Below, piece by piece: positions 51,801 through 58,499 of a DNA stretch of 64,000 nucleotides. Below the pieces are notes generated by a model. It did no database searches. It saw only the letters and a list, made by a program, of their open reading frames with translations, and was not told the DNA's origin. Every line of letters starts with the position of its first letter. Position 1 is the stretch's first letter. Source of the stretch: Nonlabens ulvanivorans (GTDB lineage Bacteria; Bacteroidota; Bacteroidia; Flavobacteriales; Flavobacteriaceae); the NCBI RefSeq assembly GCF_000732625.1, contig NZ_JPJI01000032.1, forward strand, positions 1,596,218 through 1,660,217. The letters run 5' to 3'. The translations under genes and the position numbers were made by a program.

Positions 51801-53098
51801 TGAGTAAGCAAATCCTTAAACGAGTTGTAATAACAGGTATGGGCGTGGTAGCTCCTAATGCTATTAATGTTTCCGATTTTTACAAAGCATTGAAAATTGG
51901 CAAAAGTGGCTTAACATATGACCAGCAGTTATCAGATCTAAGTTTTGGATGTCGGGTATCTGGTACACCGCATTTAACTGTAGAACATATTGCAAAATAT
52001 TTTACACCGTTACAGCTTAGAGGTTTAAAGGCAAGCGGATTAGTATATGGTGTTATCGCAGGAAAAGACGCTTTTAAGGACGCTGGATTAACTGTAGCTG
52101 ATAAAGGTTGTGCATTGTCTGATTTTGGAATCATAATGGGAACTGGCCAAAGTGGTGGTGAAAAATTCAGAGAAGCAATTCACCTGATAGATGACGGTCG
52201 TGTGCGCAGGTTAGGAAGTACCAGTGTTATCCAAACTATGACTAGTGGTGTAAGTGCATGGTTGTCAGGTGAACTAGGAGCTGGGAATATGGTCACAAGC
52301 AATTCTAGTGCTTGTTGTACGGGTACAGAAGCTTTTATAATGGGATATGAGCGCATAGCTTATGGAAAAGCTACTCAAATGCTTGTAGGCTCTACAAGTG
52401 ATTCTGGTCCATATATTTGGGGTGGTTTTGATGCCATGCGCATATTGCCTACAGGTTATAATAATCATCCAGAACAAGCTAGTCGACCATTTTCTGATGA
52501 TGCAGCAGGTTTTGTGCCTGGTAGTGGCGCTGGAGCAATGGTTCTTGAAGAATTGGACAGTGCTTTAAAACGTGGAGCGACTATATATGGAGAGGTCTTA
52601 GGTGGTTCATTAAATTCTGGTGGCCATCGCGGTAGTGGTAGTATGACAGCTCCTAATGGTGATGCCGTGCAACAATGTATTCAGCAAGCGGTCGAGCAAT
52701 CAGGTGTTTCTAATAAGGATATAGACGCCATAAACGGTCATATAACAGCTACTGGCAAAGATGGTTATGAAGTAAGTAACTGGGTTGAAGGATTGCAATT
52801 GATTAATCAATTCCCTTATTTAAATAGCTTTAAATCAACAGTAGGGCATTGTCTTGCTGCAGCTGGTAGTATTGAATTAGTAGGTGCTATATTACAATTA
52901 AAACATCAGGAGATATTTCCTAATCAAAATATAACAAAATTACACTCTGATATTAATGCTATTTATCCAGCTGAGAAAATACCGACTAAAGTGGTTCAAA
53001 CAGATATAGATATTTTAATTAAAGCAAGTTTTGGTTTTGGTGATGTGAACGCCGCGGTAGTATTGAAACGATGGAAAGATGAATTAAATAATGACTAA
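51797..53098 (+). CDS. Beta-ketoacyl-ACP synthase (FabF-like, divergent)
   Basis: This 433-aa thiolase-fold ketosynthase has the Cys-His-His triad: Cys173 in NSSACCTGTEA, His315 in NGHITATG and His351 in KSTVGHCLAAAG. The first histidine motif departs from the usual NAHGT(G/S)T. The rest is FabF-like (VVITGMGVVAPN; FVPGSGAGAMVLEE; SFGFGDVNAA). The intact triad argues for a condensing enzyme, not a chain-length factor. It probably elongates the acyl chain on the neighbouring ACP before hand-over to the type III PKS. It overlaps the dehydratase gene by 4 bases and precedes the ACP by 20. Confidence 0.9.
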   Translation: MMSKQILKRVVITGMGVVAPNAINVSDFYKALKIGKSGLTYDQQLSDLSFGCRVSGTPHLTVEHIAKYFTPLQLRGLKASGLVYGVIAGKDAFKDAGLTVADKGCALSDFGIIMGTGQSGGEKFREAIHLIDDGRVRRLGSTSVIQTMTSGVSAWLSGELGAGNMVTSNSSACCTGTEAFIMGYERIAYGKATQMLVGSTSDSGPYIWGGFDAMRILPTGYNNHPEQASRPFSDDAAGFVPGSGAGAMVLEELDSALKRGATIYGEVLGGSLNSGGHRGSGSMTAPNGDAVQQCIQQAVEQSGVSNKDIDAINGHITATGKDGYEVSNWVEGLQLINQFPYLNSFKSTVGHCLAAAGSIELVGAILQLKHQEIFPNQNITKLHSDINAIYPAEKIPTKVVQTDIDILIKASFGFGDVNAAVVLKRWKDELNND

Positions 53099-53118
53099 GG
53101 TCTAGAATATAATTATAA

Positions 53119-53370
53119 ATGAAAAAAGAAGAAATAGAGAATCAATTACATGATATCGTTAAAGTATACTTACCACAAGATGTAAATGCTGATGACATAC
53201 AGGCTGATAGCCATCTAATGCAAGATCTAGGAATAAATAGTGCTCACTTAGTAGATATTGCTTTAGATGTTGAAGATGCTTTTGATATCACCTTAGATGA
53301 AAGCGATATGGAAGCAATGCAGACCGTATCAGATTCTGTCCAGATTGTTCAAAGAAAACTAAAACCTTAA
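53119..53370 (+). CDS. Acyl carrier protein, atypical
   Basis: This 83-aa acidic protein has the four-helix ACP pattern. The pantetheine-attachment serine is Ser41 in GINSAHLVDIALDVEDAF, so the usual DSL reads NSA. The acidic recognition helix II is otherwise kept. It is the last gene of the packed operon and the presumed carrier for its ketosynthase, dehydratase and enoyl reductase. No phosphopantetheinyl transferase is in the window. Confidence 0.9.
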   Translation: MKKEEIENQLHDIVKVYLPQDVNADDIQADSHLMQDLGINSAHLVDIALDVEDAFDITLDESDMEAMQTVSDSVQIVQRKLKP

Positions 53371-53480
53371 ATCTTTAAACTATTATATTGTATTTTCATA
53401 AATATCTATTAATATTATAATAATACTATTTAAAAGGTAGTGATATCTAAACCCTATGGTTTTATCTTGTAAATAAAAAG

Positions 53481-54092
53481 ATGAATAAAGAAAATACAGC
53501 TCTTAAAGAAACACCCAATGACCATCCTATAATTGACAATATTAAAGATAGATGGAGTCCAAGGGTATTTGCAGATATGCCAGTTTCTCAAACAGATTTA
53601 CAATCAATGTTTGAAGCTGGAAGATGGGCTGCAAGCAGCAATAACTTTCAGCCATGGAATATCGTGTGGGGAATTAAAGGAAGTGAAACATATGATCGTA
53701 TAATGAATCATCTTGTGGAATTTAACCAGTCGTGGGCGACTAATGCGCCAGTACTAATGCTAGGAGTAATAAATACTAAAACTCCTGATGGTAAAGAAAA
53801 TTATCACGCCTTACATGATCTAGGTCAATTTACAGCAAATATGGCTATTCAAGCACACAGTATGGGAATAGCTATACACCAAATGGCCGGTGTGAATTTT
53901 GAGTCTGCAAAAGAAGATTTTGGATTTCCTGAAGAATATCATGTTGCTACAGCAATAACCGCTGGTTACTATGGGGGAAATGATAATGATTTAAATGACG
54001 ACTTACAAAAAGAAGAAAGCGCTCTTAGAAAACGTAAAAAACAAGATGAATTTCTCTTTAACGGTGATTTTATAGAAAGAGAATCTTTATAA
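53481..54092 (+). CDS. Nitroreductase family flavoprotein
   Basis: This 203-aa FMN-dependent protein has the nitroreductase layout: an N-terminal DRWSPRVFADMPVSQTDL, the FMN-binding FEAGRWAASSNNFQPWNIVW (about residues 50-69), the central LGQFTANMAIQAHSMGIAIHQMAG, and a C-terminal AITAGYYGG. It could reduce quinones, nitro compounds or enones. It starts 110 bases after the ACP gene on the same strand, so it might serve the polyketide operon, but the gap makes this uncertain. A terminator follows at 54108. Confidence 0.9.
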   Translation: MNKENTALKETPNDHPIIDNIKDRWSPRVFADMPVSQTDLQSMFEAGRWAASSNNFQPWNIVWGIKGSETYDRIMNHLVEFNQSWATNAPVLMLGVINTKTPDGKENYHALHDLGQFTANMAIQAHSMGIAIHQMAGVNFESAKEDFGFPEEYHVATAITAGYYGGNDNDLNDDLQKEESALRKRKKQDEFLFNGDFIERESL

Positions 54093-54107
54093 AATGATTA
54101 CAAACTT

Positions 54108-54140
54108 AAAAAGGCTCCTAATTCAATTAGGAGCCTTTTT
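54108..54140. terminator. Bidirectional intrinsic terminator
   Basis: AAAAAGGCTCCTAATT (54108-54123) pairs with AATTAGGAGCCTTTTT (54125-54140). It serves the converging nitroreductase and 97-aa genes and marks the right end of the plus-strand block. Confidence 0.8.
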
Positions 54141-54434
54141 TTATGCAGATAAAAATCGATCTGTTTGATCAAAATAGCTTTTAACATCCTCAATAATGAT
54201 ACTTGCAGATTTTTTAAATCGTCCTTTAATTGCTTTAAAGGATATTAAACGATTATTATATCTCAAGTATATGGAGGCAGATTCTTTAGTTAGTCCGTTA
54301 TGATCTATAACAAGTTGAAAATCAACCTGAACATGCTCTATGGCATTGGATTCAAATACCGGTAATAATTCTTGTTGAAATAAATTTTCAAGTCGTTGTT
54401 TTTGTTGTGTATGTTTATAAGTGTAGGTAATCAT
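54141..54434 (-). CDS. Uncharacterised 97-aa protein
   Basis: I do not recognise this small soluble protein. It has an N-terminal helix (QQKQRLENLFQQELLPVF), a strand-rich middle (VQVDFQLVIDHNGLTKES, SIYLRYNNRLISFK) and a C-terminal helix (IIIEDVKSYFDQTD). No signal peptide, cysteines or metal motif are present. It shares a terminator with the nitroreductase gene. Confidence 0.55.
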   Translation of the reverse strand: MITYTYKHTQQKQRLENLFQQELLPVFESNAIEHVQVDFQLVIDHNGLTKESASIYLRYNNRLISFKAIKGRFKKSASIIIEDVKSYFDQTDRFLSA

Positions 54435-54538
54435 CGAGCATATTTTATAGATATACGCTAGAATGTCACCATATGGTTTTGAAAAAAATGTTAAAAGTAG
54501 AGAGCTTAATAATACGTATTTATTTTAATCAATCATTA

Positions 54539-55477
54539 TTAGCTTCTATGAGGTAAAAATTTTGAGGTAAGTGCGCCTACTAGTAAAGCAGTAAAGATAA
54601 AAGTTAAGGATACCCATTCAGGGAAATGAATGTAGTGTACTAATATCATTTTAAGACCTACAAAAGTTAGAATAGCTATAAGACTATAATGGATGTATTG
54701 AAATTTATCTAATAGATTAGATAAGAAGAAGTACATACTACGTAATCCGATTATAGCCATAATGTTACTAGAGAAGACCAAAAATGGATCAGAGGTAATG
54801 GCTAGGATTGCAGGAATAGAATCTAAAGCAAATAGTACATCTGTTAATTCAATTACGATTAAGGCTAAAAAAAGTGGAGTCGCTATTAATTTCCCCATTT
54901 TTCTAATAAATAAGTCTTGTCCTTCAATACGATCAGTAACAGGAAACCAGCGACGTGCAAGTTTATAGATTACAGATTCCTTTGGATTGAAATCATCATC
55001 TTTACTAACTAGCATTTTAAAGGCTGTATATAATAGAAAAGCACCAAAAATATAAGTCATCCAGTCTATTTCCCTTATCAACGCTACACCAAAAAAGATC
55101 ATAGCAGCTCTAAAAATTAAAGCTCCAACGATACCCCAAAATAAAACACGATGTTGATACCGTTGTTCAATCGCAAATGACTTAAATATTATAGCTATCA
55201 CAAAGATGTTATCAATACTTAATGATAGTTCAATTAGATAACCGGTAATATATTTTATAGAAGCCTTATTAGCAGATAATCCTTCAGGATTTGCTATGTA
55301 AGATCCGTTATAGATCAAATAAATAACACCTGTAAACGCTAGTGCTATAGAAACCCATAGTATAGTATATTTCGTTGCTTCTTTTGTTGATATTACATGT
55401 GCATTCCTATTGAAGACTAACAGATCTAATGCTAGCAGAATGGTCACAAATATTATAAAGGATATCCAAATTGTCAT
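54539..55477 (-). CDS. TerC family integral membrane protein
   Basis: I chose the ATG at 55477 (312 aa), which begins directly with the first membrane helix TIWISFIIFVTILLALDLLVFNR. About eight to nine spans follow, with the TerC acidic motifs ELSLSIDNIFVIAIIF (about 80-95) and ELTDVLFALDSIPAILAI (about 205-222). The TerC/Alx family has been linked to manganese export and to metalation of exported enzymes, and was named for tellurite resistance. No other tellurite genes are near. An in-frame ATG 54 bases upstream is possible but less likely. Confidence 0.93.
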   Translation of the reverse strand: MTIWISFIIFVTILLALDLLVFNRNAHVISTKEATKYTILWVSIALAFTGVIYLIYNGSYIANPEGLSANKASIKYITGYLIELSLSIDNIFVIAIIFKSFAIEQRYQHRVLFWGIVGALIFRAAMIFFGVALIREIDWMTYIFGAFLLYTAFKMLVSKDDDFNPKESVIYKLARRWFPVTDRIEGQDLFIRKMGKLIATPLFLALIVIELTDVLFALDSIPAILAITSDPFLVFSSNIMAIIGLRSMYFFLSNLLDKFQYIHYSLIAILTFVGLKMILVHYIHFPEWVSLTFIFTALLVGALTSKFLPHRS

Positions 55478-55504
55478 AATATCAAAGTTAATACAGTTAC
55501 ATGT

Positions 55505-55540
55505 AAAAAGGCTTTGATTTATGCAAATCAAAGCCTTTTT
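55505..55540. terminator. Bidirectional intrinsic terminator
   Basis: A perfect 16-bp stem, left arm 55505-55520 and right arm 55525-55540 around ATGC, has A and T runs on its flanks. It ends the HPF operon upstream of terC. Confidence 0.8.
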
Positions 55541-55558
55541 TAAAATTATGATTATTAA

Positions 55559-55996
55559 TTAATAATCGTTTTCTTTTCCTATTTCTGTTTTATCAATTCC
55601 TATGCTGTCGGAATCATGAAACCTAGTTACTTCGCTGTAATTCTTAATGATTTTAGCGGTATCATCTTTCACCATAATAGGGAAGATGAGCATCTCGGGA
55701 TCGTTTTGTAAAATCTTTATAGTATCGTCTGCACTAAGTTCTTTTTCCTTACCATATCGATTCTCAAAGGCAGAATGATCTGTATCAATCAGTCCATGTA
55801 CGGTTATAGAAAGTTTTTCAGCTACTTCTGCCCATACGGTGCCTGTTACTTTTGTTTTGCTAATGTCCACGGCATGACAATCCTTTTCTGCACTTTTAGT
55901 ATAAGCATAGACTTCCTTGTGATTCTTTATCTCAGAATTATAAAAAATTATTAATAAGTTTTCTTTGGTATTGAGTACTGACATCTGATTAGGCAT
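55559..55996 (-). CDS. ArsC/Spx-like thioredoxin-fold protein, cysteine-less active site
   Basis: The 145-aa protein looks like the ArsC/Spx fold: a LLIIFYNSEIKNHKEVYAYT start, where ArsC has its catalytic cysteine, a helical middle, and LQNDPEMLIFPIMVKDDTAKII near the C-terminus in the place of the ArsC KRPIV strand. The only cysteine is at about residue 40, not in the catalytic position, so arsenate reduction is unlikely. It overlaps the HPF gene by 8 bases, so a role in stationary phase or stress is possible. The fold assignment is inference. Confidence 0.55.
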   Translation of the reverse strand: MPNQMSVLNTKENLLIIFYNSEIKNHKEVYAYTKSAEKDCHAVDISKTKVTGTVWAEVAEKLSITVHGLIDTDHSAFENRYGKEKELSADDTIKILQNDPEMLIFPIMVKDDTAKIIKNYSEVTRFHDSDSIGIDKTEIGKENDY

Positions 55997-56294
55997 GGTC
56001 TATAAGTTCTGATTTACGTTTCTCGCACTGCGTTTTTAATTGATTCACTACTTTAGAAACAGCATCGTTAAAATTAGATTGTGATTCTTCTGCAAATAAT
56101 CTAGGACCTGGTGCGCTTAGCCTTATTTCTGCAATCATTCCAGATTCTTTACTTTCCGTATTTTCTACTCTGTAAAAAACATCTGCTCTGGTTACCCAGC
56201 TATATCGATCTGCAATAACTTGCAATTTTTCTTTAGTAAAATTTTCTAGCTCTGTACTTCCAGAGACATGCTGATAATTGAATTGGATTTGCAT
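55989..56294 (-). CDS. hpf: Ribosome hibernation promoting factor (HPF/RaiA family)
   Basis: HPF/RaiA proteins bind the 30S decoding region and silence ribosomes in stationary phase. I chose the ATG at 56294 (101 aa, QIQFNYQHVSGSTELENFT); an in-frame ATG 27 bases upstream is possible. The fold pattern of short HPF is complete: helix 1 after SGSTELENFTKEKL, ADVFYRVENTES, and a long second helix NDAVSKVVNQLKTQCEKRKSEL. It lacks the extra domain of long HPF, so 100S formation would need RMF or other factors. Confidence 0.88.
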   Translation of the reverse strand: MQIQFNYQHVSGSTELENFTKEKLQVIADRYSWVTRADVFYRVENTESKESGMIAEIRLSAPGPRLFAEESQSNFNDAVSKVVNQLKTQCEKRKSELIDHA

Positions 56295-56509
56295 ATTATT
56301 TTTTATTGAAGTTACATTCAATATCTGATTATTACATGTGCTTTCATAAAGCTTTAACGTGTTATTAGTAAGAAATTATGAGATTTACAGACGTATTCAT
56401 AAATTTATACCAATTCTATTAAAGATGTACTGTTTTGTTATTCTGTTTTCTATAATTAATCTGTGATCATGTTGGGCAATCATATAAAATTCTACCGTAT
56501 ATTTTCAGT

Positions 56510-58378
56510 ATGATAAATAGGGTTACTCTAACCTTACTGGCTTTATTGAGTTACGCTTTCGCGAAAGCGCAATTACAATTCTGTGATGGAATATTAGGTC
56601 CAGCCATATTTACAGAAGATTTTGGATCAGGCACAAATAATGGTCCATCACTTTCTAATGCAGTAACTTCATATCAATATGTAAATGCAGCACCGCAAGA
56701 TGGTGAATACACTATTTCTAGTGACTCTGGTCAACTGGGTAGTTGGTTTTCTTTCCCTGATCATACAGGTAATAATGATGGTAAAATGCTTATTGTTAAT
56801 GCTGGTTTTAATGCTGGTCAGTTTTATAGAACGCCTATAAATGGATTGTGTGAAAACACACCTTATGAATTTAGTGCATGGATTATGAATGTACTCGATG
56901 GCGTACAAAATGTGTGTGGTACTACAGAAATACCGATACAAGTGCGTTTTGAAATATGGGATGCTACAGACACAATTTTATTAGCAAATGGTACCATGAG
57001 TCCTAAATTTGCAGATCAACGTCCTACATGGATTAAATATGGTTTAACATTTACCACAAGCACTGGACAGAACGGTGTTGTTCTTAAAATGATTAATGTA
57101 GGTGCTGGCGGCTGTGGTAATGATCTCGCCATTGATGATATAAGTTTTAATGTATGCGGTGATGATGTTTTAGTAACAACGATTGCTGGCGAAACTGTAG
57201 TAACAAAATGTGAAAATGATCCTGCACAAAGTTTACAACTTAATGCAACTGTTCAAAACGGCGCTCCATCTTTAACAGCATATCAATGGCAGCAAAGTGC
57301 TGATGGAAGTAACTTTACAGATATAGTAGGTGAGAACAGCTTTTCGTTGACCACACCACCATTAAATTCTACAACTTATTATAGAGTTAAAATAGCAGGC
57401 GCACCTGCAAACCTTACTAATTCTAGTTGTTATTCTTTTTCACAAATTTTTGAATTTAGAAATGTCGTAGTTCCACTAGCAGTTCCTAGACAAAGTCCAT
57501 ATATATCTTGTGATGGCGAACTGGTCGATTTAATAGTAGATGTTTCTCCTGGTACAACGGCATACTGGTATGAGAACGCAACAGGTGGTAGTTCTATACA
57601 TGATGAATCTATAGACTACACCACGCAAATCGATGGCACTTACTGGGTTGAAACGGAAAATATTGTTTCCGGTTGTATCAGTAATTCTAGAGTACCTGTT
57701 AATTTTATAAATCGATCTTCACCCATTGTAAATAGCGAAGACTTTTTACTATGTCCTGAAGAAATAGCTTTACTAAACACTCAATTTCCAAATGGTTTTT
57801 ATAGATGGAGTAGTGGGGAAACTACAGATCGTATTAGTGTAGATGTTGCTGGCATTTATACGTGTGAGGTAACTAACCTAGAAGGATGCACTAGTACCGC
57901 CATATTTCAAGTAGAATACATTGAAACACCTATAATAGCTGGTGTTGAAGTTAATAATGATGAGCTAAATATTATCACAGAAAACACGGGTGATTTTCAA
58001 TATAGTATCAATGGTTTAGATTATTATAATAGTTCTATATTTAATATTAGTGGTTTGCTACAGGTTAATGTGAGAGTAAAGGATAGAACTGGTTGTGAGG
58101 TTTCATTTTTTACTTATAACCGTATAAAAATCCCTCAATTTTTCACACCTAATGATGATGGATATCACGATACATGGGACATTAATAATATAGAAGCTTT
58201 TCCAGGAGCTCGATTAGAGATTTTTGATCGACATGGAAAACTACTTAAGCAAATTAACAATCTTGTAGTAGGTTGGGATGGGATGTATGATAATCAACCG
58301 TTACCTAGCAGTGATTACTGGTATAAACTACATTATAACAATCAGGTGCTAACGGGACATGTTACTTTAAAGAGATAA
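56510..58378 (+). CDS. Type IX-secreted protein with CHU/type B C-terminal sorting domain
   Basis: This 622-aa protein has a signal peptide whose end is written by the palindrome (LSYAFAKAQ). An N-terminal jelly-roll-like domain (about 25-215; FTEDFGSGTNN, APQDGEYTISSD, LAIDDISFNVCG) is followed by Ig-like repeats with YYRV, YWYENATGGSS and SSGETTDRISVDVAGIYTCEV. The C-terminus is the gliding-motility type B sorting domain: QFFTPNDDGYHDTWDI, then ARLEIFDRHGKLLKQ, and a final LTGHVTLKR. It should be exported by the T9SS to the cell surface or medium. It has no adjacent PorP/SprF partner on its own strand. Confidence 0.88.
   Translation: MINRVTLTLLALLSYAFAKAQLQFCDGILGPAIFTEDFGSGTNNGPSLSNAVTSYQYVNAAPQDGEYTISSDSGQLGSWFSFPDHTGNNDGKMLIVNAGFNAGQFYRTPINGLCENTPYEFSAWIMNVLDGVQNVCGTTEIPIQVRFEIWDATDTILLANGTMSPKFADQRPTWIKYGLTFTTSTGQNGVVLKMINVGAGGCGNDLAIDDISFNVCGDDVLVTTIAGETVVTKCENDPAQSLQLNATVQNGAPSLTAYQWQQSADGSNFTDIVGENSFSLTTPPLNSTTYYRVKIAGAPANLTNSSCYSFSQIFEFRNVVVPLAVPRQSPYISCDGELVDLIVDVSPGTTAYWYENATGGSSIHDESIDYTTQIDGTYWVETENIVSGCISNSRVPVNFINRSSPIVNSEDFLLCPEEIALLNTQFPNGFYRWSSGETTDRISVDVAGIYTCEVTNLEGCTSTAIFQVEYIETPIIAGVEVNNDELNIITENTGDFQYSINGLDYYNSSIFNISGLLQVNVRVKDRTGCEVSFFTYNRIKIPQFFTPNDDGYHDTWDINNIEAFPGARLEIFDRHGKLLKQINNLVVGWDGMYDNQPLPSSDYWYKLHYNNQVLTGHVTLKR
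56554..56569. repeat. Dispersed palindrome, perfect copy 12
   Basis: CGCTTTCGCGAAAGCG forms the end of the signal-peptide coding region of the surface protein gene, read as AFAKA. Confidence 0.9.
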
Positions 58379-58402
58379 TGGGTTAGTGGTTGGTAGGTAT
58401 TC

Positions 58403-58418
58403 CGCTTTCGCGAAAGCG
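58403..58418. repeat. Dispersed palindrome, perfect copy 13 (intergenic)
   Basis: CGCTTTCGCGAAAGCG lies between two converging genes, just before a separate terminator at 58444, so it is not needed as the terminator itself. Confidence 0.9.
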
Positions 58419-58443
58419 GATTAATCTAAATTTTATGATATAA

Positions 58444-58479
58444 AAAAATCCCAATAAGCAAAGGCCTATTGGGATTTTT
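58444..58479. terminator. Bidirectional intrinsic terminator
   Basis: AAAAATCCCAATA (58444-58456) pairs with TATTGGGATTTTT (58467-58479). It serves the surface-protein gene (plus) and the OmpA-family gene (minus). Confidence 0.8.
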
Positions 58480-58499
58480 ATCAATAACCATAAAGATGA

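Noticed and set aside
54539..55477. Tellurite-resistance locus
   Set aside because: Only a lone TerC-family gene is present; no terB, terD or terZ neighbours were seen.
3100..58418. CRISPR or terminator explanation for the 16-bp palindromes
   Set aside because: Copies are kilobases apart, lack spacers and mostly lack T-tracts; most are inside coding sequence.
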